Shown in pieces: positions 9,415-17,497 of a stretch of DNA of 40,513 bases. The position numbers were made by a program, and so were the translations under genes. This DNA comes from Methylobacterium crusticola (lineage in GTDB: Bacteria; Pseudomonadota; Alphaproteobacteria; Rhizobiales; Beijerinckiaceae), in contig NZ_QOWC01000063.1 of the NCBI RefSeq assembly GCF_003574465.1, forward strand, positions 1 through 40,513. Reading direction: 5' to 3'. Within the stretch, counting starts at the first letter, position 1. Each line of letters begins with the position of its first letter. The notes beneath the pieces are model-generated. The model searched no databases and was not told where the DNA came from. It saw only the letters and a list, made by a program, of their open reading frames with translations.

Positions 9415-10478
9415 GACCAAACCAGAACAGGCGTATGCGTGGCCGTAACCGGAGCAAGGGCCCGAACCCACTCACCCGGGCCTACGAATCGAACGGCCCC
9501 GACGTGAAGATCCGTGGAACGGCCCAGCACATCGCCGAGAAGTACGCCCAGCTGGCGCGAGATGCCCAGGCGAACGGCGATCCGGTCATGGCCGAGAACT
9601 ATTTCCAGCACGGCGAGCACTACCAGCGCATCATCGCCGCCGCCAACGAGCAGTACCGCCAGCAATACGGCGGCACCTACGGCCGTCAGGCCTTCGACGA
9701 CGAGGGCGACGAGGACGACGACGGCCCGCAGCAGAACGGCTACCCGGCCGGCCAGGACGGCCGCGGCGTCAACGGCTACGCCCAGAACGGCTACGGCCAC
9801 GCCGACGACTACGCGGATCCCGGCCAGCAGCCCCAGCCCTACGAGAGCCGCGTCGAGTCCGAGCGCTCGGCACGCTTCGACCGCCAGGATCGCCAGGATC
9901 GCCGCGAGCCGCAGGATCGCCGCGAACGCTTCCAGGCCCGGAGCGACCGGCCGCAGCGGCCGGACCGCCCCGAGCGCCAGGATCGGCCGGAGCGCGTCGA
10001 GCGCCAGGAGCGCGTCGAGCGTCCCGAGCGCCAGGACCGGCCCGAGCGCGTCGAGCGTCAGGACCGCCCCGAGCGGCAGGACCGCCCCGAGCGGCAGGAT
10101 CGTCCCGAGCGGCAGGACTTCGCGCGCAGCGAGCAGCCCCGGCAGGACGGATACCGCGAGGGCACCACCCGCCCGGACGCCGGCGGCCGGGCCGAGTTCC
10201 GCCGCGAGCGCCGCCGCGAGGAGCCCCGCGCCGAGCCGTCCCGCGTCGACGAGGAGCCCGGCGGCCTGCCGGCCTTCCTGACGACCCCGGTGCGCCCCCC
10301 GGCCGCGGTCGAGGAGGCCCCGCCGCCCGCGATCCCGGTCGACGCGGAGGCCGAGGCGCCCGCGCCCCGTCCCCGCCGCCGCCGCCGCACCCGCTTCGAG
10401 GGCACGGCCGGCGAGGCCGGGACCGACGCGGCGGGCGAGCTGTTCCCGACCTCGTCGGACACGCCCTCGGCGGAGTGA
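9411..10478 (+). CDS. DUF4167 domain protein with charged repeat tail
   Basis: This is a 355-residue protein of unknown function. The N-terminus (about 1-85, beginning MRPNQNRRMRGRNR and including GTAQHIAEKYAQLARDAQ and AENYFQHGEHYQRII) is the conserved DUF4167 domain of alphaproteobacteria. The rest is predicted disordered: an Asn/Gly/Tyr-rich stretch, then a long Arg/Glu/Asp/Gln region (about 140-245) with repeated RPERQD and ERVERQ units, then a Pro/Ala segment ending in basic RPRRRRRTRF. The composition suggests RNA binding or condensate formation, which is inference only. It follows prmC as in other Hyphomicrobiales and is closed off by a strong hairpin. Confidence 0.9.
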   Translation: MRPNQNRRMRGRNRSKGPNPLTRAYESNGPDVKIRGTAQHIAEKYAQLARDAQANGDPVMAENYFQHGEHYQRIIAAANEQYRQQYGGTYGRQAFDDEGDEDDDGPQQNGYPAGQDGRGVNGYAQNGYGHADDYADPGQQPQPYESRVESERSARFDRQDRQDRREPQDRRERFQARSDRPQRPDRPERQDRPERVERQERVERPERQDRPERVERQDRPERQDRPERQDRPERQDFARSEQPRQDGYREGTTRPDAGGRAEFRRERRREEPRAEPSRVDEEPGGLPAFLTTPVRPPAAVEEAPPPAIPVDAEAEAPAPRPRRRRRTRFEGTAGEAGTDAAGELFPTSSDTPSAE

Positions 10479-10486
10479 GGCGGACC

Positions 10487-10529
10487 GGCGGGGCGGGATC
10501 CGGCGCGCGAGCCCGGATCCCGCCCCGCC
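10487..10529 (+). terminator. Strong hairpin after the DUF4167 gene
   Basis: A perfect 17-bp stem (10487-10503 with 10513-10529) and 9-nt loop lie eight bases after the stop codon. No U-tract follows. It separates this transcript from solA, which starts at 10548. Confidence 0.65.
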
Positions 10530-10547
10530 CGTGCCCGGGAGACGCGT

Positions 10548-11684
10548 GTGGCGCCCATCTACGACGTGATCGTGCTCGGTGTCGGCGGCATGGGCTCCGC
10601 CGCCTGCTGGCATCTGGCCCGGCGCGGACAGCGCGTCCTCGGCCTCGAGCGGTTCGACATACCGCACGCCATGGGCTCGTCCCACGGCGTCAACCGCATC
10701 ATCCGCCTCGCGTATTTCGAGGACCCGTCCTACGTGCCGCTCCTGCGGCGCGCCTACGAGAACTGGCGCGACCTCGAGACCCGGTTCGGCGAGCCGCTGC
10801 TCCACGTCACCGGCTCGGTCGATGCCGGACCGGAGGGCAGCCGCGTCGTCGAGGGCGCGCGGGCGGCCTGCCGGGCCCACGACCTGCCCCACGAGGTCCT
10901 CTCCGCCCGCGACCTCAACGCCCGCTTTCCCGGCTACGGCCTGCCGCCGGGGCACACGGCCCTGCTCCAGCAGGAGGGCGGGTTCGTCGCCTCCGAGCGC
11001 GCGATCGTCGCCCACGTCGCCATGGCGCAGCACGCGGGCGCCGAGATCCGGGCCCGCGAGCGGGCGCTCGCCTGGGAGCCGACCCCGGACGGGGTCCGGG
11101 TGCGCACCGAGCGGGGCACCTACGAGGCCGGCCGGCTGATCCTCTCGGCCGGGGCCTGGATGCAGGACCTCGTGCCGGCGCTGGCCGGGCGGGCCGTCCC
11201 CGAGCGCCAGGTGCTGGGCTGGTTCCAGCCGCGGGAGCCGGACGCGTTCCGGCCCCGGGCCTTCCCGGTCTTCAACGCCCTCTTCGACGAGGGGCACTTC
11301 TACGGATTCCCCGTCTGGGGCCAGCCCGGGTTCAAGCTCGGCCTCTACCACCACCTGCGGGAGACCGGGCCGGCCGAGACCATCGACCGCGAGGTCCATC
11401 CTCGCGACGAGGCGGCGCTCCGCGGCGCCCTCGCGCGCTACTTCCCGAAGGCGGACGGGCCCACCATGGCGCTCCGGTCCTGCCTGTTCACCAACACGCC
11501 CGACGAGCACTTCGTGCTCGACGCGCTGCCGGGCCTGCCCCAGGTCATCGCGGCCTCGCCCTGCTCCGGCCACGGCTACAAGTTCTGCAGCGTCATCGGC
11601 GAGATCCTGGCCGACCTCGCCACCGAGGGGCGCACGCGCTTCGACATCGCCCTCCACGGGCTCGGCCGCTTCGCGGGCGCCTGA
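10548..11684 (+). CDS. solA: SolA-like FAD amine oxidase (N-methyl-L-tryptophan/monomeric sarcosine oxidase family)
   Basis: This 378-residue flavoprotein oxidises N-methyl amino acids to the free amino acid, formaldehyde and hydrogen peroxide in characterised relatives. The dinucleotide motif GVGGMGS is at 11-17, and Cys339 in ASPCSGHGYKF matches the cysteine that binds FAD covalently. The early SSHGVNRIIRLAY segment is typical of SolA/MSOX. The GTG start is supported by GGGAG six to seven bases upstream. Release of formaldehyde would fit a methylotroph, but which N-methyl substrate is used cannot be told. Confidence 0.85.
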   Translation: MAPIYDVIVLGVGGMGSAACWHLARRGQRVLGLERFDIPHAMGSSHGVNRIIRLAYFEDPSYVPLLRRAYENWRDLETRFGEPLLHVTGSVDAGPEGSRVVEGARAACRAHDLPHEVLSARDLNARFPGYGLPPGHTALLQQEGGFVASERAIVAHVAMAQHAGAEIRARERALAWEPTPDGVRVRTERGTYEAGRLILSAGAWMQDLVPALAGRAVPERQVLGWFQPREPDAFRPRAFPVFNALFDEGHFYGFPVWGQPGFKLGLYHHLRETGPAETIDREVHPRDEAALRGALARYFPKADGPTMALRSCLFTNTPDEHFVLDALPGLPQVIAASPCSGHGYKFCSVIGEILADLATEGRTRFDIALHGLGRFAGA

Positions 11685-11692
11685 CGTCCGGC

Positions 11693-11730
11693 CCCGGGGC
11701 GCCCGCGTCCTCCCGGGGCGCCCGCGTCCT
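11693..11730. repeat. Perfect 19-bp tandem duplication
   Basis: Two adjacent identical 19-bp copies (11693-11711 and 11712-11730, each CCCGGGGCGCCCGCGTCCT) fill almost the whole 49-bp gap between the convergent solA and cysQ stops. Confidence 0.9.
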
Positions 11731-11733
11731 GCG

Positions 11734-12573
11734 TCAGGCCGTCGCCCGCAGCACCAGCCTGTCGGCGAAGGCCGGGTCGCCCAGGGCCGCGAAGGGGCCG
11801 TTCAGGTAGCGGCCGGGATTGCGCCCGTAGGTGAACGGGCGGCCCTTCGGGCAGACGACGCAGCCGCCGGCCCGGGTCAGGATGTGGTCGCCCGCGGCCG
11901 TGTCCCACTCCATCGTCGGGCCGCCGCGCACGTAGAGGTCGGCCTCCCCGGAGGCGATGAGCCCGAACTTCAGGGCCGAGGAGGCGGGCCGGCGCCGGCC
12001 CACCGGCAGCGCCGCGAGGCAGGTCTCGTCGGCGGCCTCGCCGTGCCGGCGGCTGACCAGGGCCGTCATGCCCTCCCGGGGCGTCGGCCGGACCGCGATG
12101 GCGGCCGACGCGCCCGGCCGGCCCTCGACGATCGGCGCCTCGCGGGCGGCGGCGCCGGCGCTCCAGACCCGGCCGAGCGCCGGCGCCGCCAGGGCCGCCG
12201 CGACCGGGCGCCCCTGCGCCACGAGGGCGATGTTCACGCTGTACTCGCCCGTGCCCTTGAGGAAGTCCCGGGTCCCGTCGAGGGGATCCACGAGGAAGAA
12301 CAGCGCCGCGGGCGCGGCCGTGGCGGCGGTCTCCTCGGCGATGACCGGGATCGCCGGCCAGTGCCGGGCGAGCTCGGCCACGATGTGCGCCTCGGCGGCG
12401 AGGTCGGCCTGGCTCGTCGGCGAGCCGTCCGCCTTGAGGTGGTGCTGGCAGGTGCCGCGCTCGAAGTGCCGCAGGATGACCCCGGCCGAGCAGGCGATCT
12501 CGGCCAGCATGCCGGCGACGGCGTCGCGCTCGGTCGGATCCGGGACGCGGTCCTGCGAGAGAGGAACTGTCAT
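11734..12573 (-). CDS. cysQ: 3'(2'),5'-bisphosphate nucleotidase CysQ-like
   Basis: This 279-residue inositol-monophosphatase-fold enzyme probably hydrolyses 3'-phosphoadenosine 5'-phosphate (PAP) from sulfate assimilation. The metal-binding set is visible: IAEET (78-82), DPLDGTRDF (96-104) and the late EWDTAAGDHIL segment. The KGTGEYSVNIALV stretch favours CysQ over inositol phosphatase. The ATG at 12571-12573 gives the normal family length, although the ribosome binding site is poor (GGGGGA directly adjacent). It is divergent from chpT. Confidence 0.87.
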   Translation of the reverse strand: MTVPLSQDRVPDPTERDAVAGMLAEIACSAGVILRHFERGTCQHHLKADGSPTSQADLAAEAHIVAELARHWPAIPVIAEETAATAAPAALFFLVDPLDGTRDFLKGTGEYSVNIALVAQGRPVAAALAAPALGRVWSAGAAAREAPIVEGRPGASAAIAVRPTPREGMTALVSRRHGEAADETCLAALPVGRRRPASSALKFGLIASGEADLYVRGGPTMEWDTAAGDHILTRAGGCVVCPKGRPFTYGRNPGRYLNGPFAALGDPAFADRLVLRATA

Positions 12574-12646
12574 TCCCCCGTCATGCCGTGCCGCCGCGGG
12601 TTTGTCGATGCGGGCCCGCGCCGTTTCCCCGGCCGCCGGGACCGCC

Positions 12647-12675
12647 TTTCCAAACCCGCGGCGGGTCGCTATCCG
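12647..12675 (+). promoter_or_regulatory. Candidate promoter of chpT
   Basis: TTTCCA (12647-12652), a 17-bp spacer and TATCCG (12670-12675) lie about 60 bp before chpT in the divergent region shared with cysQ. The match is weak to moderate. Confidence 0.3.
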
Positions 12676-12736
12676 TGCCGCTTCGACCGTGGCGGGTGCC
12701 GCCGCGACCCCGCCCGCCGGTTCCGCGGAGTGCGCC

Positions 12737-13396
12737 ATGACCACCGTGACCCTCGATGCCCTCGACCTCTCGGCGCTGCTCTGCTCGCGGGTCTGCCACG
12801 ACGTGATCAGCCCGGTGGGCGCCATCGTGAACGGCCTCGAGGTGCTGGAGGACGAGGACGACGCCGGGATGCGCGACTTCGCCCTCGACCTGATCCGCAA
12901 GAGCGCCAAGCAGGCCTCGGCCCGGCTGCAATTCGCCCGCATCGCCTTCGGGGCCGCCGGCTCGGCCGGGTCCAGCATCGATCTGGCGGACGCCGAGGGC
13001 GTGGCGCGCGGCATGTTCGGGGACGAGAAGACCCAGCTCACCTGGAGCGCGCCGCGGGCCCTGTTTCCCAAGAACAAGGTGAAGCTGCTCCTGAACCTGG
13101 TCGTGGTCGCCGCCACCACGATCCCGCGGGGCGGCGTCATCGACGTCGTGGTGTCGGGCGCCGCCGAGGCGCCGGACTTCGTCCTGACCATGAAGGGCAG
13201 CCACGCCCGCATCCCGCCCCACCTCGAGGCCCTCCTGGCCGGCGCGCCCGAGAGCGGCTCGGTCGACGCCCACGCCATCCAGCCGTTCTACGCCGGCCTC
13301 GTGGCCCGGGCGGCCGAGATGCGGGTGCACCTCTCGATCGACGGCGACACCGTGACGATCCGGGCCGAGCCGGCCCCCGCCGGCGCGGCCGCCTGA
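12737..13396 (+). CDS. chpT: Histidine phosphotransferase ChpT
   Basis: This 219-residue protein relays phosphate from the hybrid kinase CckA to CtrA and CpdR in the alphaproteobacterial cell-cycle pathway. It has a DHp-like helical pair with the accepting His21 in SRVCHDVISPVGAIVNGLEVL, then a degenerate ATPase-like domain (PKNKVKLLLNLVVVAATTIPRGG) that lacks working ATP motifs, as known for ChpT. GGAG lies seven bases before the ATG. It precedes cheA on the same strand across 328 bp, linking cell-cycle and motility genes by position. Confidence 0.92.
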   Translation: MTTVTLDALDLSALLCSRVCHDVISPVGAIVNGLEVLEDEDDAGMRDFALDLIRKSAKQASARLQFARIAFGAAGSAGSSIDLADAEGVARGMFGDEKTQLTWSAPRALFPKNKVKLLLNLVVVAATTIPRGGVIDVVVSGAAEAPDFVLTMKGSHARIPPHLEALLAGAPESGSVDAHAIQPFYAGLVARAAEMRVHLSIDGDTVTIRAEPAPAGAAA

Positions 13397-13400
13397 GGCG

Positions 13401-13428
13401 CCGGCCCCGCGCCGCGCCGGTTGCCGGC
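13401..13428. repeat. Left copy of a GC element flanking the cheA-cheR block
   Basis: CCGGCCCCGCGCCGC (13401-13415), three bases, then GGTTGCCGGC (13419-13428) start a few bases after the chpT stop. The same two words occur right after the cheR stop at 19586-19610. Confidence 0.6.
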
Positions 13429-13444
13429 ACGCGCCCAGCGTTGA

Positions 13445-13474
13445 GCCGCCGGCCCGGAGCGGCGCTCCGGCGGC
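13445..13474 (+). terminator. Hairpin after chpT
   Basis: CGGAGC pairs with GCTCCG around GGC, extended by GCCGC/GCGGC across a bulge, about 50 bp past the chpT stop. No U-tract follows. It suggests chpT and cheA are separate transcripts. Confidence 0.4.
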
Positions 13475-13564
13475 CTGACGCAGGGTTCGCGGGCCGGAGA
13501 ATCCGCGCCGGCCGGGGTTTCGACAGCATCGCACGGCGCCTCATCGGCTCGCGCGGCCCGGACG

Positions 13565-13674
13565 GATTCGGCGGCATCCTGGTTCACGTCCGCTGGACTC
13601 TCGCCCGACCGCGATCAAGCGGGGATCGCGCGGGATCTCGAGTCGATCCGGCAACGGATCTTAAAGGCTCCGGT
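13565..13674 (+). promoter_or_regulatory. cheA upstream region with three GANTC sites and a TTAA half-site
   Basis: The 328-bp chpT-cheA gap contains GATTC (13565-13569), GACTC (13596-13600) and GAGTC (13640-13644), the methylation target of CcrM, plus TTAA (13671-13674), half of a CtrA box. No full CtrA site (TTAA-N7-TTAA) is present, and no clear -35/-10 pair is visible. The che promoter is presumed to be here. Confidence 0.4.
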
Positions 13675-13724
13675 GGCACCTTGGGGCCGCGCAGAGATCC
13701 TGCGTGGATCGACGGGTGCCCGCG

Positions 13725-16478
13725 ATGGACGATTTGCTGCGTGAATTCCTGACCGAAACCGGCGAGCATCTCGACACGGTCGATCTGGAACTCGTCCGGT
13801 TCGAGCAGGATCCGAACAACCAGACCATCCTGCGCAACATCTTCCGCCTGGTACACACCATCAAGGGCACCTGCGGCTTCCTCGGCCTGCCGCGCCTTGA
13901 GGCGCTGGCCCACGCGGCCGAGACCCTGATGGGCAAGTTCCGCGACGGCCTGCCGGTGACGACGCCGGCCGTGAGCCTGATCCTGCAGACCCTCGACCGC
14001 ATCAAGCTGATCGTGGCCGAGCTCGAGCGCACCGCCGCCGAGCCGGCCGGCGTCGACGACGACCTCATCGGCAGCCTCGAGCGGATGTCCGAGGCGCCCG
14101 TCCCGGCGCCCGCGCCCCGGGTGGACGAGGTGGTGCTGCCGCAGATCCTGGAGCGGGCCCTCAAGCCCGGCGAGGTCTCCCTCGACGACCTGGAGCGGGC
14201 TTTTCGCGATACGCCCGGGCCTGGGGCCGAGCCCGAGCCCGAGCCCGCCCCGGAGGTCGTCCGGCTCGACGAGGTGCGGTCCCAGCAGGCCCGGCCCCAC
14301 CAGGACGAGGCCCGCCCGCCGGAGGCCCGGAGAGCCGAGCCCGCGCGCCAGGAGCCCGTGCGCCAGGATCCCGTGCGTCAGGAGCCCGCGCGCGCCGAGG
14401 CGGCGTCCGAGAGCGATGCCGGCCCGGTGAACAAGGTCCAGACCATCCGGGTGAACGTCGACACGCTCGAGCACCTGATGACGATGGTCTCGGAGCTGGT
14501 GCTGACCCGCAACCAGCTCCTCGAGATCGCCCGTCGCCACGAGGACGGCAACTACAAGGTGCCCCTGCAGCGCCTCTCGCACGTCACCGCCGAGCTGCAG
14601 GAAGGGGTGATGAAGACCCGCATGCAGCCGATCGGCTCGGCCTGGCAGAAGCTGCCGCGGGTGGTGCGCGATCTCTCCTCGGAGCTCGGCAAGAAGATCG
14701 ACCTCGTGATGCAGGGGGCCGAGACCGAGCTCGACCGCCAGGTCCTCGAGGTGATCAAGGACCCGCTCACCCACATGGTGCGCAACTCCGCCGACCACGG
14801 CATCGAGTCCGGGGCGGACCGCCGGGCCGTGGGCAAGCCCGACAAGGGCACGATCCGGCTCAACGCCTTCCACGAGGGCGGCACGATCACGATCGAGATC
14901 GCCGACGACGGCAAGGGCCTCGACCTCCAGGCGATCCGCCGCAAGGCGGTGGAGCGCGGCGTCGCCGCCGAGGCCGAGGTCGAGCGCATGACCGACGCCC
15001 AGGTGGCGAAGTTCATCTTCCACGCCGGCTTCTCGACCGCCAAGGCGGTGACCTCGGTCTCGGGCCGCGGCGTCGGCATGGACGTGGTCAAGACCAACAT
15101 CGAGCTCATCGGCGGCACCATCGACATCCAGACCGAGCTCGGCCGCGGAACCACCTTCACGATCAAGATCCCGCTGACGCTGGCGATCGTGGCCGCGCTG
15201 ATCGTCTCGGCCCGCGACATGCGCTTCGCGATCCCGCAGGTCTCGGTCCTGGAACTGGTGCGGGTGAGGCCCGGCACCGACCACGCCGTCGAGCGCATCA
15301 ACGGCTCGCCGGTCCTGCGCCTGCGCGACCGCCTGCTGCCGATCGTGCCGGTGGCCGGCATGCTCGGCCTCGACGCGCCGGGCGCGGCCTCGTCCTCCGA
15401 CGAGGGCTTCGTGGTGGTGAGCCAGGTCGGGCGCCAGCGCTTCGGCATCCTGGTGGACGGCGTCTTCCACACGGAGGAGATCGTCGTGAAGCCGATGTCC
15501 ACGAAGCTGCGGCACATCCCGCTCTTCTCGGGCAACACCATCCTGGGCGACGGCGCCGTCGTGCTGATCATCGACCCCAACGGGGTCGCCCGGATGGTCG
15601 GGTCGGGCGTGGCCAGCGGCCAGCAGGTCGAGGCCGAGGCGGAGGCCGAGGAATCGAGCGCCGACCAGCCGGTGACGCTCCTCGTCTTCAAGGGCGGCGG
15701 CGACGCCCTAAAGGCGGTGCCGCTCTCCCTCGTGACCCGCCTCGAGGAGATCGACGCGGCCAAGATCGAGTGGGTGGGGGGCCGGCCGCTGATCCAGTAC
15801 CGCGGCCGCCTCATGCCCCTCGTCCCGGCCGATCCGGGCCAGGCGCTCAAGCGCGAGGGCGCCCAGGCCCTGGTGGTGTTCTCGGACGGCGAGCGCTCCA
15901 TGGGCCTCGTGGTCGACGAGATCGTCGACATCGTCGACGAGGTGCTGGACGTCGAGCTGGTGGCGGAGCGCTCCGACCTGATCGGCTCGGCGGTGGTGCG
16001 CGGCCGCGCCACCGAGATCGTCAACATCGCCCACTACCTGCCGCTCGCCCACGAGGATTGGGGCCGGCCCTCGAACCGGGCCATGCCCCGCGCCCCGAAC
16101 CTGCTCCTCGTCGACGATTCGCCCTTCTTCCGGGAGATGCTGACCCCGGTGCTGAAGGCCGCGGGCTACCGCGTGCTGACGGCCGGCAGCGTCGACGAGG
16201 CCCTCGGCCTCCTCGGCGGCGAGGGCCGGATCGACCTCGTGGTGAGCGACCTCGAGATGCCGGGCCGGTCCGGCTTCGACCTGATCGAGGCGATGCGCAA
16301 GGGGGCCCCGCACCTCGCCGCCATGCCGGTCGTGGCGCTCGCCGGCACGATGGCGCCGGAGGCGATCGCCCGGGCGCGGGCGCTCGGCGTCGGCGACTGC
16401 GTGGCGAAGTTCGACCGCAGCGGCCTCGTGGCCGCGCTGAACGAGATCACCAGCGATCCCCTCGACGTCGCCGCCTGA
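13725..16478 (+). CDS. cheA: Chemotaxis histidine kinase CheA with C-terminal receiver
   Basis: This 917-residue kinase is the core of a chemotaxis array. The HPt domain (about 1-110) carries His44 in FRLVHTIKGTCGFLG. A long Pro/Glu/Arg/Gln linker (about 165-235) takes the place of a clear P2 domain. The dimerisation and ATPase domains follow (HMVRNSADHGIES N box, ADDGKGLD, GRGVGMDVV). A CheW-like domain begins near IPLTLAIVAALIVS and a second near TLLVFKGGGDALK. The last 125 residues or so are a receiver with LLLVDDSPFF and acceptor Asp in VVSDLEMPG. The ATG at 13725 matches CheA N-termini; the GTG at 13704 adds seven unlikely residues. This hybrid P1-P3-P4-CheW-CheW-REC layout differs from E. 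coli CheA. Confidence 0.95.
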   Translation: MDDLLREFLTETGEHLDTVDLELVRFEQDPNNQTILRNIFRLVHTIKGTCGFLGLPRLEALAHAAETLMGKFRDGLPVTTPAVSLILQTLDRIKLIVAELERTAAEPAGVDDDLIGSLERMSEAPVPAPAPRVDEVVLPQILERALKPGEVSLDDLERAFRDTPGPGAEPEPEPAPEVVRLDEVRSQQARPHQDEARPPEARRAEPARQEPVRQDPVRQEPARAEAASESDAGPVNKVQTIRVNVDTLEHLMTMVSELVLTRNQLLEIARRHEDGNYKVPLQRLSHVTAELQEGVMKTRMQPIGSAWQKLPRVVRDLSSELGKKIDLVMQGAETELDRQVLEVIKDPLTHMVRNSADHGIESGADRRAVGKPDKGTIRLNAFHEGGTITIEIADDGKGLDLQAIRRKAVERGVAAEAEVERMTDAQVAKFIFHAGFSTAKAVTSVSGRGVGMDVVKTNIELIGGTIDIQTELGRGTTFTIKIPLTLAIVAALIVSARDMRFAIPQVSVLELVRVRPGTDHAVERINGSPVLRLRDRLLPIVPVAGMLGLDAPGAASSSDEGFVVVSQVGRQRFGILVDGVFHTEEIVVKPMSTKLRHIPLFSGNTILGDGAVVLIIDPNGVARMVGSGVASGQQVEAEAEAEESSADQPVTLLVFKGGGDALKAVPLSLVTRLEEIDAAKIEWVGGRPLIQYRGRLMPLVPADPGQALKREGAQALVVFSDGERSMGLVVDEIVDIVDEVLDVELVAERSDLIGSAVVRGRATEIVNIAHYLPLAHEDWGRPSNRAMPRAPNLLLVDDSPFFREMLTPVLKAAGYRVLTAGSVDEALGLLGGEGRIDLVVSDLEMPGRSGFDLIEAMRKGAPHLAAMPVVALAGTMAPEAIARARALGVGDCVAKFDRSGLVAALNEITSDPLDVAA

Positions 16479-16512
16479 GCCTCACGCCAGCCCTCCGGAG
16501 CCGAGCCCCGCC

Positions 16513-17010
16513 ATGATGGCCGCCAACACCAACACCGCCAACGGCACCACGCCCGCCGGCGAGACCACCGACTACGTCACCGTGACCCTCGGGGACGAGC
16601 TGTTCGGGCTGCCGATCGACCGCGTCCACGACGTGTTCATCGCCACCAACCTGACCGAGGTCCCCCTGGCGCCGCCGGAGATCAAGGGCCTGCTCAACCT
16701 GCGCGGCCGCGTGGTGACGGCGATCTGCCTGCGCCGGCGCCTCGGCCTGCCGGACCAGGCGGCGGACGGGCGCAACATGGCGGTCGGGCTCGAGCACGCA
16801 GGCGAGGCCTACGGCGTCCTCGTCGACCAGGTCGGCGAGGTGATGAAGCTCTCCGCCGACACCTTCGAGCCGAACCCGGTCCACCTCGACGCGCGCTGGC
16901 GCAGCGTCTCGCGCGGCGTGCACCGGCTCGAGGGCCGCCTGCTGATCGTCCTCGACGTCGAGGCCGTGCTCGCCTTCGGGGACGAGCGGATCGCCGCGAC
17001 CGCGGCCTGA
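16513..17010 (+). CDS. cheW: Chemotaxis coupling protein CheW
   Basis: This 165-residue CheW-domain protein couples receptors to CheA. The YVTVTLGDELFGLPIDRVHDVF segment (about 22-43) and the PPEIKGLLNLRGRVVTAICLR core are typical. An Asn/Thr/Ala-rich N-terminal tail of about 20 residues precedes the domain. There are two consecutive ATG codons (16513 and 16516), with CCGGAG about 12 bases upstream. It lies 34 bp after cheA and 13 bp before cheY, clearly in one operon. Confidence 0.94.
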   Translation: MMAANTNTANGTTPAGETTDYVTVTLGDELFGLPIDRVHDVFIATNLTEVPLAPPEIKGLLNLRGRVVTAICLRRRLGLPDQAADGRNMAVGLEHAGEAYGVLVDQVGEVMKLSADTFEPNPVHLDARWRSVSRGVHRLEGRLLIVLDVEAVLAFGDERIAATAA

Positions 17011-17023
17011 CGAGGGGGATCGG

Positions 17024-17389
17024 ATGAAGACCTGCCTGATCGTCGACGACTCCGCCGTCATCCGCAAGGTGGCACGCCGGATCGTGGAGGGCCTCGGCTT
17101 CCGGGTGGCGGAGGCCGAGGACGGCCGCGAGGCCGCCGCCCTCTGCGAGGCCGCCATGCCGGAGGTGATCCTGCTCGACTGGAACATGCCGAACATGGAC
17201 GGCTACGAGTTCCTGCGCGCCCTGCGCCGCCAGCCCGACGGCATGCGCCCCAAGGTGGTGTTCTGCACCACCGAGAACGACGTCGCGTCGATCGCCCGCG
17301 CGCTGCATGCCGGCGCCGACGAGTACATCATGAAGCCCTTCGACCGGGACATCGTCACCGCCAAGCTTCAGGAAGTCGGCCTGACCTGA
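17024..17389 (+). CDS. cheY: Chemotaxis response regulator CheY
   Basis: This 121-residue single-domain receiver has the acidic pair in CLIVDDSAVIRK (Asp8-Asp9), phospho-acceptor Asp52 in LLDWNMPNMDG, the conserved Thr in FCTTEND (82-83) and Lys104 in IMKPF. It presumably carries the signal from CheA to the flagellar motor, or acts as a phosphate sink. GAGGGGGA lies just before the ATG. Confidence 0.93.
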   Translation: MKTCLIVDDSAVIRKVARRIVEGLGFRVAEAEDGREAAALCEAAMPEVILLDWNMPNMDGYEFLRALRRQPDGMRPKVVFCTTENDVASIARALHAGADEYIMKPFDRDIVTAKLQEVGLT

Positions 17390-17497
17390 GCTCCTCCGGC
17401 GCCCCGGCGCCGGCCGCCGGCGCGCCCGGCGCGACGGATCCCGGCGGACGATCCGCCCACCCAAGGCCGCGCCCGCGCGCGAGCAGCGAGAGACAGC

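Noticed and set aside
13678..13694. Sigma-54-like GG-N10-GC in TGGCACCTTGGGGC upstream of cheA
   Set aside because: The spacing fits, but the -12 half lacks the TTGC core, and one such partial match is expected by chance in GC-rich DNA.
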